NCBI GenBank assembly: GCA_015075305.1
Contig: JABTUS010000004.1
Coordinates: 364,679 to 428,678, forward strand
DNA length: 64,000 bases
From: Opitutaceae bacterium
GTDB taxonomy: Bacteria > Verrucomicrobiota > Verrucomicrobiia > Opitutales > Opitutaceae
Direction of reading: 5' to 3'
Part shown: positions 42,448 to 51,689 of the stretch, piece after piece
How positions within the stretch are numbered: the first letter of the stretch is position 1
Layout of the letters: each line of letters starts with the position of its first letter
Made by a program: the position numbers and the translations under genes
Notes under the pieces: model-generated
What the model was told of the DNA's origin: nothing
The model's input: only the letters and a program-made list of their open reading frames with translations
Database searches by the model: none

Positions 42448-43928
42448 TCGAGAAAATGCTTGAGCACAAAGGGCACGCCGAGAACGGCCACCGCGGCCTG
42501 CGAGAGCGAGGCGATCCATGCGCTCATCGGAAGTTCAATCTGAAACGACCATGCCAGCAGCAGCACCATCAGCATTCCGGGGTAGGAGATGAGGGGGGAA
42601 CAGCGGGTCCAGACACCCGCGAGTTTGGTGCATGCACCGATGATCGCGCCTAGGGATGCGAGGCCGAGGAATCCGAAGTTGGCGAAGGCCTCGGCGACCA
42701 CGCCGAAACCAATGGTGGTTCGGAGGGTGCTCTCCTCATCCTGGAGCCCGTAGTAGGTGGCAAGCCGTTGCGTGCTCACGTGCCCCATCGGCTTGTCCGG
42801 CCAGAAAATCCGGGGAATGAGCTGGGGCAGGATGTGTCCGTAGGTCTGGCCATCGAGATAGGGCTGCCGTGCGGGGGTGGCGTCGACCACGAGCGTGAGC
42901 ATGTGAAGCAGCGAGGTGCGCTCGATGAGTTTTCGGGATACGAAGATGTCGCCGGAGGCTTGGGATCGCGGCGTCAATCCGTGCTGGACCCATTCCGCAA
43001 AGAACGACGGGAGCTCCCAGAAGGTGGGCGGCGGCGCCTCGTTCTCCCAGTACTTCATGCGCATCGCGCTCTTCCCGTTGTGGAGGATGGCCATGCATGC
43101 GAACAGCAGGAGACAGGCCGCCAGGGGAATGCGCTTCCCGCCGGAGACATAACCGATCAGGGCGAGCACAAGGAGTGAAAGGCCGCTCACCAGGAAGAGT
43201 GTCGACACAAGCAGGAGCGACTGCAGGGCAAGCAGGGATCCGAAATAGATCCTGTCACGCCGATGGAGCTCGCCGGCCCCCCATTTTCGGCTGAGCAGAA
43301 AGGTGCAGAGCGTGCCCACACCGTAGCCAATGGCGCGGAAGATGCTGTTGAGCTCCGGTGGGATCAGATCGGTGAATTCCGAGAGGAGCGTGTAGAGTGT
43401 GGAGATCCCCATGCCGACCCGGAGGTAGCGATCGACGGGTCCCGTGAAAAGCGGCAGAGACCACCAGGGGCCGATCCTTGGAACCCCGGGAACCAGCTCA
43501 TAGGTCGCGATTGCGCAGAGCTGGAAGAGTATCACGCCCCACGCTGCCGCTGTGACGCTTTCCACGGGATAGTGACGCAGCAGTTCATGGCCCCCGAGCA
43601 ACGGCAGCGCAAAACTGTTGAACCCCGTGATCATGAAGGTCTGGAAAACCGGAAAGGAACTCTCCTGGCGTCTTGCCCAGCGCAGGCCCGGCAGAACGGA
43701 TAGTATGAGAATCGCCAGGCCCTGGAAGCGGTGGAGCGGATCGTCAATCGGGGTGACGAATCCGAAATAGACGCAGAGCGCCAGCGTTGCCAGAAGGCCG
43801 CTGCGGAAGAGCAGCGTGGCATTTTTCTCGGAAAGCGGAGAGGCTGCTCCGAAGGAGAGGACGGGCTCCGTCTCCGGCTGAGCTTCGGTTTCAGCGAGGT
43901 TCATGACTGGACGTCGGAGCCTGATCAT
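42444..43928 (-). CDS. Wzy-like polysaccharide polymerase
   Basis: The protein of about 494 residues has roughly 10-12 helices and the polymerase-type motif LIPRIFWPDKP preceded by YGHILPQ. This motif is typical of O-antigen/exopolysaccharide polymerases that link repeat units in the periplasm. A soluble loop (about 300-390) holds this region. I chose the ATG at 43928 because a GGAG site lies 5 bp upstream. The ATG at 43904 is a good alternative, and either start overlaps the upstream glycosyltransferase. Together with the ligase-type protein, the operon contains two membrane proteins of this class. Confidence 0.8.
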   Translation of the reverse strand: MIRLRRPVMNLAETEAQPETEPVLSFGAASPLSEKNATLLFRSGLLATLALCVYFGFVTPIDDPLHRFQGLAILILSVLPGLRWARRQESSFPVFQTFMITGFNSFALPLLGGHELLRHYPVESVTAAAWGVILFQLCAIATYELVPGVPRIGPWWSLPLFTGPVDRYLRVGMGISTLYTLLSEFTDLIPPELNSIFRAIGYGVGTLCTFLLSRKWGAGELHRRDRIYFGSLLALQSLLLVSTLFLVSGLSLLVLALIGYVSGGKRIPLAACLLLFACMAILHNGKSAMRMKYWENEAPPPTFWELPSFFAEWVQHGLTPRSQASGDIFVSRKLIERTSLLHMLTLVVDATPARQPYLDGQTYGHILPQLIPRIFWPDKPMGHVSTQRLATYYGLQDEESTLRTTIGFGVVAEAFANFGFLGLASLGAIIGACTKLAGVWTRCSPLISYPGMLMVLLLAWSFQIELPMSAWIASLSQAAVAVLGVPFVLKHFLE

Positions 43929-45237
43929 TGGCACTCCGTGTCACCCGGTCAAACAACTCACACTGCCGGCGCGTCAGTGTTTGCACACTGTAGTGGTCGT
44001 GGAAATACGCAGTCTCGCGCGGAGGAACCGCGCCCGGAGGGAAACCCTTCAGCGCCGCCTGAAGGAAGGAAAGGACCGCGGGATGAGAACGATTGGACGC
44101 CGGGCTGTCCTCGACAACAGCGACGACGCATCCCCCCAGTGGCCGCAGCAGGTCGCGCAGCAGGCTGCGTTCGCGAACGACGGCCAGGATCGGCCTGCCG
44201 GAAAGAAAATAGGGGTGGAGCTTTGAAGGGGAATAGGCGGGGTCGGCCGCTGCAAGCAGCAGGACACCATCGGCCTGGGACTGCCACCTCAGGCTCTGCA
44301 GGTAGGTGGTGCGTCCGGCAGTCTCGTGCACCTGCGCCTGGAGATTCAGCCGTGCGGCAATGGGAAGGATGTCAGATGTAGTCGCGGGCACCGCTGCGTA
44401 GGTGGTGCCGACAAAATGAAGATGCAGGCGCCGCGCCTCGACGGGCTGGCTGCGTGCGAGTTCATGCAGCGACTGCAGCACCGCCTCAATCGCCGTCAGC
44501 CCGATGGGTCCTGCAGCTCCGGTATAGACGAGATGCACCTCTCCGTGTTCGCGGGACAATTCCGGAATTTGAGCCGCGAGTCCGGCGGACGCGGCCGCGA
44601 GATCCTCCCGGCTTCCGCCGAACTCGATTGTTTCGGACGGGCGGCCGCTCATCCAAGGATAGCGGTGGCGGAGATCGTCGAGGTAGCGGGGCGATACGCT
44701 CATGAAGCCGCTGGCTCGGGAAAAGGACGGCTCCTCAAGGACCCGGGCGACCATGCGCGCGAATCCGTATTTCCATCCGCCAGGTGGGCGAGTGCCGGTG
44801 TCTTCGTAGTGGCTGGTCTGCCAGGGGTCCTGGATGTCGATCACGTACGGAATGCCCGTGTCCCTCCTCCAGAGGCGAGCCGCAAAGGTTGCGACAAACT
44901 CCGTCGTCGATACGAACACCAGGTCGATGCGCTCACGTTTGATGATCTCCAGTCCGGAGCGCCAGAGGTGCCGCCAGGAACGCAGTCCGAGGCTGCCAAC
45001 ACCCACGATGCGGCAAAGCGCCCGCGAAACCGCGCCGCAGCGATAGATCGGCAAGTTTGCAGGCAGGATCGCACCCAGCTCAGGCTCAATCACGCCGTCG
45101 GCTTGCGCGGAATCCACGCAGAGCAACACGGGATTCCAGCCCCATGCCCGATAGTGGGGGAGACTCATTCGGACTCTTTGCAGGTCGGGAGCGCTGAGGG
45201 GAAGCCACCGCGGGCAAACGATCAGCACGCGTTTCAT
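43891..45237 (-). CDS. GT4-like glycosyltransferase
   Basis: The 448-residue protein starts MKRVLIVCPRWLPLSAPDLQ and has VFVSTTEFVATFAARLWRR followed by PYVIDIQDPW, a typical GT4 acceptor-domain sequence. The C-terminal half has VHLVYTGAAGP and YSPSKLHPYFLSGRPILAVV, the donor-site region. The classic EX7E is not obvious, so it is a divergent member. It overlaps its upstream neighbour by 4 bp. Confidence 0.8.
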   Translation of the reverse strand: MKRVLIVCPRWLPLSAPDLQRVRMSLPHYRAWGWNPVLLCVDSAQADGVIEPELGAILPANLPIYRCGAVSRALCRIVGVGSLGLRSWRHLWRSGLEIIKRERIDLVFVSTTEFVATFAARLWRRDTGIPYVIDIQDPWQTSHYEDTGTRPPGGWKYGFARMVARVLEEPSFSRASGFMSVSPRYLDDLRHRYPWMSGRPSETIEFGGSREDLAAASAGLAAQIPELSREHGEVHLVYTGAAGPIGLTAIEAVLQSLHELARSQPVEARRLHLHFVGTTYAAVPATTSDILPIAARLNLQAQVHETAGRTTYLQSLRWQSQADGVLLLAAADPAYSPSKLHPYFLSGRPILAVVRERSLLRDLLRPLGGCVVAVVEDSPASNRSHPAVLSFLQAALKGFPPGAVPPRETAYFHDHYSVQTLTRRQCELFDRVTRSANDQAPTSSHEPR

Positions 45238-46511
45238 GTCAGCGGCAATGCGCGAAAAGGTTCATTCAGCGCCCTATCGGCCTCGGAAACCACGATGGGT
45301 TTGTCGGTCTCCCAAGAGTAGACAAATTGGCCGGCCGTCCACGCGTCGTCGCGCGCCTTTTCCTGCCGCACGGGCGAGTCGAAATAGGCGTCGATTTCCC
45401 GGGCCGACTTGGCGGGGTCCTCCAGGTCGAGTTTCACACCCGCAGAACGAAGCGCGCGCCCAAGGGACAACTGGGCCTTCGTGGTTGAATAGGCGACGGG
45501 CAGTCCTGCGAGAAGGTAGGTGTAGATCTTGTTTGTGAGACAGAAGTCGCGATTGGCCGGGGTGGACAAATCAACAGCGAGGCCAAGGTCGAACGGAGAG
45601 CAGAGCATGACCATGCTTTCGGCGGGTTCCCTCGGCAGAAAGTAGATCTGCCCCCGGAACCCCGCGAGGCTGGCAATCTGCTTCAACGCCTCGGGGAAAT
45701 CGCGTTCCGGAGTGCCGCGAAGAAACAGGTCGCAAGGGGTGCGGCACCTGCCAAGGATGGCCACCACGGGCTCGAGGCCGCGGCCGCGACCGATTGTCTG
45801 CGAGAACCAGTACAGGCGGGCTCGCTCAGTGTTCTTTACGCGCCTGTTCCGCGGTTGAATCGAGGGGCCCATGGAGCGCGGGAATGTGTTGAGCAGTATG
45901 CTTGGCCGGCGAACGCCCCGGGTTGCCACGTACTCGTCGGCGATCATCGGGGAGGAGGCGGTCAGGTAGGCGCAGAGTGGCATCAGGGACCATTCTATCT
46001 TGTCCAGCCCGCGCTGGCGGACCTTGCTGCGCACGACGGCGTCCGTCTCCGCGGGGTGATAGTCCTCGGCGTCAAATCCAAGCAGCGTGCCGGCATGGTG
46101 CGCACCGGCGGCGGCGGCGCAGAGTCCCGACGGGGTGTGGCCGATGTAAAGGCCTGCTCTGACACCGCGGGCCGCCGCCGAAAGCGCTGGGATCGACGCA
46201 TGCTCCGCGCGCATCGCCAGCTTCAGCGACGGCTCACGAATGAATCGGAGCAGCAGGCGTGATAGACGAACTTCGATCGACGAGAGGAGCGAGCCTGGCT
46301 GGCGCCTCCAGTTCACGGGAACGGACAGCCAGGACCTCGCGTGCGCGATGGCGTCATCCTCGTCGAAAAGTTCCTTGCGATAGCGTCCGTGGATGACCGT
46401 GACGACGCAGTTGCATTCCTGAAGAGCGTCCGCCTCCTTGATCACGCGTGGGTTGTTCGCGAGGTGATGCGGCGTGACGATGCAGATGGATTCCGTGGCT
46501 GGCCGGGGCAT
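45234..46511 (-). CDS. Divergent GT4-like glycosyltransferase
   Basis: The 425-residue protein begins ICIVTPHHLANNPRVIKEADAL, a start typical of GT4-like enzymes in polysaccharide clusters. It continues with TLLGFDAEDYHPAE and, near the C-terminus, LTNKIYTYLLAGLPVAYS, where the donor-site acidic motif is degenerate. I chose the ATG at 46511. An ATG at 46568 would overlap the preceding gene by 40 bp and add 19 residues without family similarity. Its end overlaps the next gene by 4 bp. Confidence 0.78.
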   Translation of the reverse strand: MPRPATESICIVTPHHLANNPRVIKEADALQECNCVVTVIHGRYRKELFDEDDAIAHARSWLSVPVNWRRQPGSLLSSIEVRLSRLLLRFIREPSLKLAMRAEHASIPALSAAARGVRAGLYIGHTPSGLCAAAAGAHHAGTLLGFDAEDYHPAETDAVVRSKVRQRGLDKIEWSLMPLCAYLTASSPMIADEYVATRGVRRPSILLNTFPRSMGPSIQPRNRRVKNTERARLYWFSQTIGRGRGLEPVVAILGRCRTPCDLFLRGTPERDFPEALKQIASLAGFRGQIYFLPREPAESMVMLCSPFDLGLAVDLSTPANRDFCLTNKIYTYLLAGLPVAYSTTKAQLSLGRALRSAGVKLDLEDPAKSAREIDAYFDSPVRQEKARDDAWTAGQFVYSWETDKPIVVSEADRALNEPFRALPLT

Positions 46512-46528
46512 GATGGGCGGAGATTCGT

Positions 46529-47485
46529 TCAACGAAAGCGCACCTGAAGGCGTCGGGCGAGTTTCCATCCGCCGATTGCGCGCAGCCACTTGAGCCGCGG
46601 GCCGCAGGGGAGTCTTGTCCTGGGCATGCAGCCATCCTCACGAGCCCGGCGTGCCGCGTCCAGGCTCAGCGACGGGGCTTCGGGATAGAGTTCATAGCGG
46701 AGGCGTTCCCACATTTCGCTCACGGCGAGGAGCGTCTCGGGGGATTGGTCGCAGCTTAGGAGGGTCTCCGAAAACCGAAGGGCGGAGCGATGCATGGCCT
46801 CCATGCGGGACTTGCTCCTTGTGGTCGACATGCTGCCGCTGAGGCCGGAGCGGTAGTGTGTGTGGACATCCGCCACAAAGCGGATCCTGGAGGCGCGCGC
46901 CAGGACCCGCGCAAAGAACTCACCATCGTCATTGGGCGTCAGACTCTGGTCCCATGGTCCCGCCTTCAGAATCAGATCCCGCGGCGTCAGCCAGGCTGCA
47001 GGGTGCATCATGATGCCCTCCGCCGCCTGGGTGCGGAGAAACAGCCACGCCGGTTCGTAGTCGCGCGCCGTCGTCCGCTCCACAGGGTGGGAGGACATGC
47101 TCGTGAACTCCCCTCGGAAGCGACTCCAGCCGCAACTGGCGACGGTGCCCGGTGGTGATTCACGAAGCACGCGCAATTGCCGTGAAATCTTTTCCGGGCC
47201 GATGAGGTCGTCCGCGTCGAGAAACTGAATCCATGCTCCGCGGCTTTCAGCGAACCCGCGGTTGCGTGCGGCGCCCGGACTCTTTCTTGGCTGAGTGAAC
47301 AGGCGAATGCCGCGGGAAACATACCGTTCGGCGACCGAGAGCGAACCATCCGTGGAACCGTCGTCGACCACGATGATCTCCTGCGAATGGTCCGAAGGCG
47401 TCAGGACGGAATCAATGCATGCCGCGAGCCAGGGTTGCGCATTGTGGCACGGAATGATGATGCTGACATCGGGCTGGGCGGTCAT
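46529..47485 (-). CDS. Glycosyltransferase family 2
   Basis: The 318-residue GT-A enzyme has VSIIIPCHNAQPWLAACIDS, the nucleotide-binding VVDDGSTDGS and the metal motif IQFLDADDLI, followed by the acceptor region. It overlaps its upstream neighbour by 4 bp (ATGA). The acceptor and sugar are unknown. Confidence 0.9.
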   Translation of the reverse strand: MTAQPDVSIIIPCHNAQPWLAACIDSVLTPSDHSQEIIVVDDGSTDGSLSVAERYVSRGIRLFTQPRKSPGAARNRGFAESRGAWIQFLDADDLIGPEKISRQLRVLRESPPGTVASCGWSRFRGEFTSMSSHPVERTTARDYEPAWLFLRTQAAEGIMMHPAAWLTPRDLILKAGPWDQSLTPNDDGEFFARVLARASRIRFVADVHTHYRSGLSGSMSTTRSKSRMEAMHRSALRFSETLLSCDQSPETLLAVSEMWERLRYELYPEAPSLSLDAARRAREDGCMPRTRLPCGPRLKWLRAIGGWKLARRLQVRFR

Positions 47486-48513
47486 GGCGGCGAGGAGGAG
47501 CGCTGATTCAGTTGTGCCTCAGCGAAACGTTCAGCCGTGGCCTTGTCCAACATCGTCCACCATGCGGGATGGTCTTTGCGCGCATGGATGCACGCCCAGG
47601 CGGCGCCGGGCCGGCCCATCCATGTCCTGAGGTATCGCAGCCAGTCGCGGCTCGACGCCTCGCTCAGGAGAGGCCGGCAGGCGCGATCCGCGAATGCGGC
47701 GTGAAGCGCCAGATTGGTCACGGCCGGTGTCTGGCGGCGGAGATGAGTCCAGAAGTCACGGATACCGCTGGCATCCATCCCTGAATTGCGCACGTACGTG
47801 GCCAGCAGCAGGGTTTGAATCACGCCCCAGCGATGGCCGTCAGCATCCCGCGCGGATTGTCTGGTCCGGCTGTAGGTTGCCAGGGGCAGGGGCAGGTAGA
47901 TCATGGGGTGCCGAATCAGACGCTCGCGGAAGGCCTCCATGCCCGTGAAGGGAATGTCCCCGGGCGTCGGGGGGGGAATGCCTTCGCGCCGCATCAGCAT
48001 GGCGCCATTCGCCATGCGCGCGCCCGTGGCCTGGGCGGGGTCGCCCCATGGGATCATGCGGCGCGTGGCCCGTCCGGTTCCGGAATCAACGGGATGAACC
48101 GTCCGAGTGGTGTAGCTCCATGAGCCATCCGGATTCTCGGTCGCGATGGTCTGGTTGCACCAGGCGAGATGGGCCCCCGGGCATTCGTCCAACGCGCGTT
48201 TCAACGTGGAGAGGAAATCCGGATGCCAGGCTCCGTCATCCTCAAGGATCGAGAAGTACTCCGCGGACTGCGACACTTCTGAAAAGCCCCGGTTGAACGC
48301 GCCGACAGCACCGAGATTGCGTTCGTGCGCCAGCAGGCGGATGCGTGGATCGTTCAGGGAGGCGACGACCCGGGATGGCTCCGGGTCCGCGGGATCATCG
48401 TTGTGCACGAGCGCGATCCAGTCTGCATGCGATTGCGCAAGCAGGCTCCGGAGCGCCCGCGGCAGCAGGCGCCCGCGCCGATGGGTTGGGACAAATACAT
48501 GGACGAGCGCCAT
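47482..48513 (-). CDS. Glycosyltransferase family 2
   Basis: The 343-residue protein begins VHVFVPTHRRGRLLPRALRS, has IRLLAHERNLGAVGAFNRG and the acidic metal motif FSILEDDGAWHPDFL, all GT2 features. The start lies 3 bp after the upstream stop and the end overlaps the next gene by 4 bp. The substrate is unknown. Confidence 0.87.
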   Translation of the reverse strand: MALVHVFVPTHRRGRLLPRALRSLLAQSHADWIALVHNDDPADPEPSRVVASLNDPRIRLLAHERNLGAVGAFNRGFSEVSQSAEYFSILEDDGAWHPDFLSTLKRALDECPGAHLAWCNQTIATENPDGSWSYTTRTVHPVDSGTGRATRRMIPWGDPAQATGARMANGAMLMRREGIPPPTPGDIPFTGMEAFRERLIRHPMIYLPLPLATYSRTRQSARDADGHRWGVIQTLLLATYVRNSGMDASGIRDFWTHLRRQTPAVTNLALHAAFADRACRPLLSEASSRDWLRYLRTWMGRPGAAWACIHARKDHPAWWTMLDKATAERFAEAQLNQRSSSPP

Positions 48514-48516
48514 GGA

Positions 48517-49506
48517 TCAGGAGGGCGCGCCCATTCGCGCAGGGCTCCCGCCGGCGAAGCCGCGCCAGGCGTGGCGAAAATAGCCGCGCTTCGCGAGGTC
48601 CACATAGTGGTGCAGGCAGGCTTTGGGCTGGAGAATCTCATCGGTGTTCGGGGCGACGATGTAGTCGGCCGGCGGCAGCTGGCGATGCGGCGTTCCGCTG
48701 AGCAGCAGGGCGGTCAAAGCCTGCTCCAGAAAGTAGCTGGAGCCGTGGGTAGAGAGCAGCGTCCGCGTCCAGTGCTCGAGATTGTCCCAGTCCATTGCGG
48801 AGGAGGACATGCCGCAGACCCCTGTGTTCACCAGGGTCGGGATCGGCCCGGTGACGAGCGTCGAAAGCCGTGCGCGCCCGTATCCGTACGACTCCTTGAA
48901 GTCGGTCATCACGATCGGGAGGGAAGGATCGCCCAGCCAGTCGATCAAGGCGTCGGGGCGGCGGTGAAAAAGCATGTCCGCATCCAGAACCAGATTGGCG
49001 CCGGGGCGCGCGGCGTGGACGTCGGTGAGTTTTCGAAGCAGGGTGAATCGCATCCGGTGTTCCCGGAGCGTGGGAAAGCGTCCGGAGGGCAGGCGCGCGT
49101 CGAGCGCCTGTTGTAGTGGGGTGCCGGATACAATGTGCAGTCCGGGAAACGCCGATGCGAGGCGGCGGGTCATGGCAGGGGACAGCGTCCCGTCGTCCAC
49201 GAGGAGCACCGGCCACAGGCGATCGGGAGCGTGAATCTGAAAAGAGCGAAGGCAGAAGGCGGTCTGCTCCCAGTAGCGCGCGCCGGTGAGAAAAACCAGG
49301 CAGGCATCGCCTTCACCGGGGCTGCGGACGGGCAACGTCGGAAGAGCGGCCGCCGCCATGCGCATGGCCTGGCGGGCCCGATGGGTTTTCCATTGGGCGA
49401 CAGGGCCGCCCTCGCGCACGGACCGGGCCACTGCCGCCCGGGGGCGATGCCAAAGCTGGTAGAGCCAGTGTCCCGGCCGGGTCCACTCGAACGCGGGCTG
49501 TCTCAT
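48517..49506 (-). CDS. GT-A-fold nucleotide-sugar transferase of uncertain family
   Basis: The 329-residue protein has LVFLTGARYWEQTAFCLRSF, VLLVDDGTLS and a clear metal-binding ANLVLDADMLFHRRPDALI, which indicates a GT-A fold. Later phrases such as VNTGVCGMSSSAMDW resemble GT8-like enzymes, but I cannot place it in a family firmly. I chose the ATG at 49506 with ATGA overlap. The upstream 36 codons of the frame are unlikely to be translated. Confidence 0.72.
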   Translation of the reverse strand: MRQPAFEWTRPGHWLYQLWHRPRAAVARSVREGGPVAQWKTHRARQAMRMAAAALPTLPVRSPGEGDACLVFLTGARYWEQTAFCLRSFQIHAPDRLWPVLLVDDGTLSPAMTRRLASAFPGLHIVSGTPLQQALDARLPSGRFPTLREHRMRFTLLRKLTDVHAARPGANLVLDADMLFHRRPDALIDWLGDPSLPIVMTDFKESYGYGRARLSTLVTGPIPTLVNTGVCGMSSSAMDWDNLEHWTRTLLSTHGSSYFLEQALTALLLSGTPHRQLPPADYIVAPNTDEILQPKACLHHYVDLAKRGYFRHAWRGFAGGSPARMGAPS

Positions 49507-50522
49507 TTTCGGGGTTGGCTGCGCGCTGCCGCCTCGAATGCTGCAACATCGGACAATCCGTCGAAGCGTCCGCAGAGTCCGCGCCAGCGAATGCGATGGG
49601 CGGGCGACTTCCATGCCGCACTGCGGACATAGGCGCGGCTCTTCCGCAGGGGGGCCGTCCAGCGTGATATTGGCCGCCAGGGATTGAGTCCGTATCGGTG
49701 AAGGACATGCACCCAGGATCGCTGGATTCCCTGGTTCAGGCGGGCAAGATAGGCGGCCTGAAGGCGGGCGGTCGGAATCAGATGCGTGACCTCAAGCGAG
49801 GGAAACCAGCCGGTGTGCCAGCCGCCCAGGAGGGCCGAGAGAACGATGTCCTGGTCTCCACCCGAAGCCAGCGACGCGCCGACGCGGTCAGTGATCTCCG
49901 GGCCCGCCGTGGCTGTTTGGACGCGGGCGACCCAGGCATTGGCCGCCTCGCGACGCACAAGCAAGGCGGCTCCGTTGGGGAGCCAGTCGGGAATGTCCAC
50001 CGGGCCCGATGGCGCGTGGGATGCATTGCCACCCTGGCTTTCCCGGCCCGGGGCGCGGGCATGCAGGTGGGTCAGGATCCGCTCGCCCCCTCTTATTTCG
50101 CGCAAGGCCAGGAGCCCCGCAAATTCGTCGAACCATCGCGGAGGAGGGCCGCCGAATTCAGGCAGAATGTTTCCGCCGGCCGTGCCGAGGGAGGGCAGGC
50201 GCAGGAAGGTGGTGCGTGCGGTCTCCAGAAATCCCGGTGAAGGCAGCACGTCGTCATCGACGAACGCGAGCAGGCCTCCCTGCGAGGCCTCGACCCCCCT
50301 TCTGCGGGCGCGGCTCAGTCCGGACGCGGGCTCCGTCACCACCCTGACTTCACACCGCAGACCCATGAAGGCGGAGTGCGGGACCGGCTGCGTGGAGGCG
50401 TTGTCGACTATCACGATCTCCCATTGATCCGCGGGAAGCGTCTGCAGCGCGAGGGCATTTGCGACCCGGTTCAGGTTCGCCGGGTCGGGATTGCGCGTGG
50501 GAATGACGACGGAAACCCTCAT
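49503..50522 (-). CDS. Glycosyltransferase family 2
   Basis: The 339-residue GT-A protein begins MRVSVVIPTRNPDPANLNRV, has IVIVDNASTQPVPH and the metal motif AFVDDDVLPSPGFLE, followed by PNGAALLVRREAA and SGGDQDIVLSALLGGW. This order is typical of GT2 enzymes in polysaccharide operons. I chose the ATG at 50522. The frame is open 79 codons further upstream into the preceding gene, without family character. Confidence 0.88.
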   Translation of the reverse strand: MRVSVVIPTRNPDPANLNRVANALALQTLPADQWEIVIVDNASTQPVPHSAFMGLRCEVRVVTEPASGLSRARRRGVEASQGGLLAFVDDDVLPSPGFLETARTTFLRLPSLGTAGGNILPEFGGPPPRWFDEFAGLLALREIRGGERILTHLHARAPGRESQGGNASHAPSGPVDIPDWLPNGAALLVRREAANAWVARVQTATAGPEITDRVGASLASGGDQDIVLSALLGGWHTGWFPSLEVTHLIPTARLQAAYLARLNQGIQRSWVHVLHRYGLNPWRPISRWTAPLRKSRAYVRSAAWKSPAHRIRWRGLCGRFDGLSDVAAFEAAARSQPRK

Positions 50523-50535
50523 TGTATCGGATGGT

Positions 50536-51675
50536 TCAATACACAACGAATTCAGGCGCAAGCAGTCGGTCCGCGTCATCCGGAACATGCCGGGCGGATG
50601 CGCGCTGACGGGCTGCGGATCCCATGCCGCTCCAGGCTGACCTGGCGCACCAGGCCCGTCGGATGGCATCGGCGAGCGATTCGACGGAACCGGGATCGCA
50701 GATGAAGCCGGTGACGCCTTCCTCGATCCATTCCTCCGCGGCGCCGACGCGGGTCGCAATCACGGGCCTTCCGTACAGCAGGGCCTCGATCATCGCCGTG
50801 GGCAGGCCCTCGTCGCGGGACGCTGAAACGAGGCACTGGTTTTCCCTCCAGATGCCGGCCAGGTCCGGAACAAAACCATGAAACCGGACGTGACGGGAAA
50901 GTCCGAGTTGCGAGGCCAGCAGCTGCAAGGCGTCGTGACCGGGACCTTCACCATGGATGTTCAGCCGCCACGATTGCGACGCACCTGGAAATTGCGCCAG
51001 GGCTGGCAGGAGCAGATCCAGTCCCTTGACGTGTTCGAGGCGTGCGACGACGGCAAACGTTGGAGTGTCGCCAGCCGGCCAGGGTACACCCCCGGAGGGC
51101 GGGGGACGGATCGGAACCTGGATCAGGCTGGCATGGCGAAGCGGCAGCGCAAGGTGACGGCGCGTGATTTCGAGATTGCGGCGGGAAACGAAGAAGATCC
51201 GCCTGGCTCCGCAGAAAGCGGCTCCTGCCCTCTGCAGATCCACCGGGCTCAGGAACGGGGCTTCCGTCTGCCAGTTCGCAATCACGAAATAGGGGATGCG
51301 TTGATCCTGGATAAAGCCCAGCACGCGACCCTCCCTCACAAGATCGTAGGTTCCGCCGCAACTGAATATGACGCGATCTGGGCGAAATATCCTCAGCGCC
51401 GACACAAGACTGTCGGTTTCGCCGGCTGCATATTCCATCCTGCGCTTGATGCGATCCCGCTGGCTGCGGGGTATCGTGGGAACGCCGGTTGGAAAGTGGC
51501 GTGCGCCCTGACGAATCATCGATTGAACGCGTGCATGTGCGGCCACCGCGGGCGTCACCCCCACCAGGACGGCGTCGCCCCGCCCCAGAGCGATGTCCGC
51601 GGCGTGCGACCAGAGGATGTCCGCTCCTCCAAACGGATAGCCGTAGACGGTTGAAAGAAATGCGATGCGCATCAT
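50536..51675 (-). CDS. Glycosyltransferase family 4
   Basis: The 379-residue GT-B enzyme begins MMRIAFLSTVYGYPFGGADI and carries AVVARLEHVKGLDLLLPALA, RFHGFVPD and the EX7E motif RDEGLPTAMIEALLYGRPV followed by GAAEEWIEEGVTGFI. These are standard GT4 features. Two adjacent ATG codons (51675 and 51672) are equally good starts. It lies 14 bp after the GT11 gene. Confidence 0.9.
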   Translation of the reverse strand: MMRIAFLSTVYGYPFGGADILWSHAADIALGRGDAVLVGVTPAVAAHARVQSMIRQGARHFPTGVPTIPRSQRDRIKRRMEYAAGETDSLVSALRIFRPDRVIFSCGGTYDLVREGRVLGFIQDQRIPYFVIANWQTEAPFLSPVDLQRAGAAFCGARRIFFVSRRNLEITRRHLALPLRHASLIQVPIRPPPSGGVPWPAGDTPTFAVVARLEHVKGLDLLLPALAQFPGASQSWRLNIHGEGPGHDALQLLASQLGLSRHVRFHGFVPDLAGIWRENQCLVSASRDEGLPTAMIEALLYGRPVIATRVGAAEEWIEEGVTGFICDPGSVESLADAIRRAWCARSAWSGMGSAARQRASARHVPDDADRLLAPEFVVY

Positions 51676-51689
51676 GGCTGACGCAGCCC

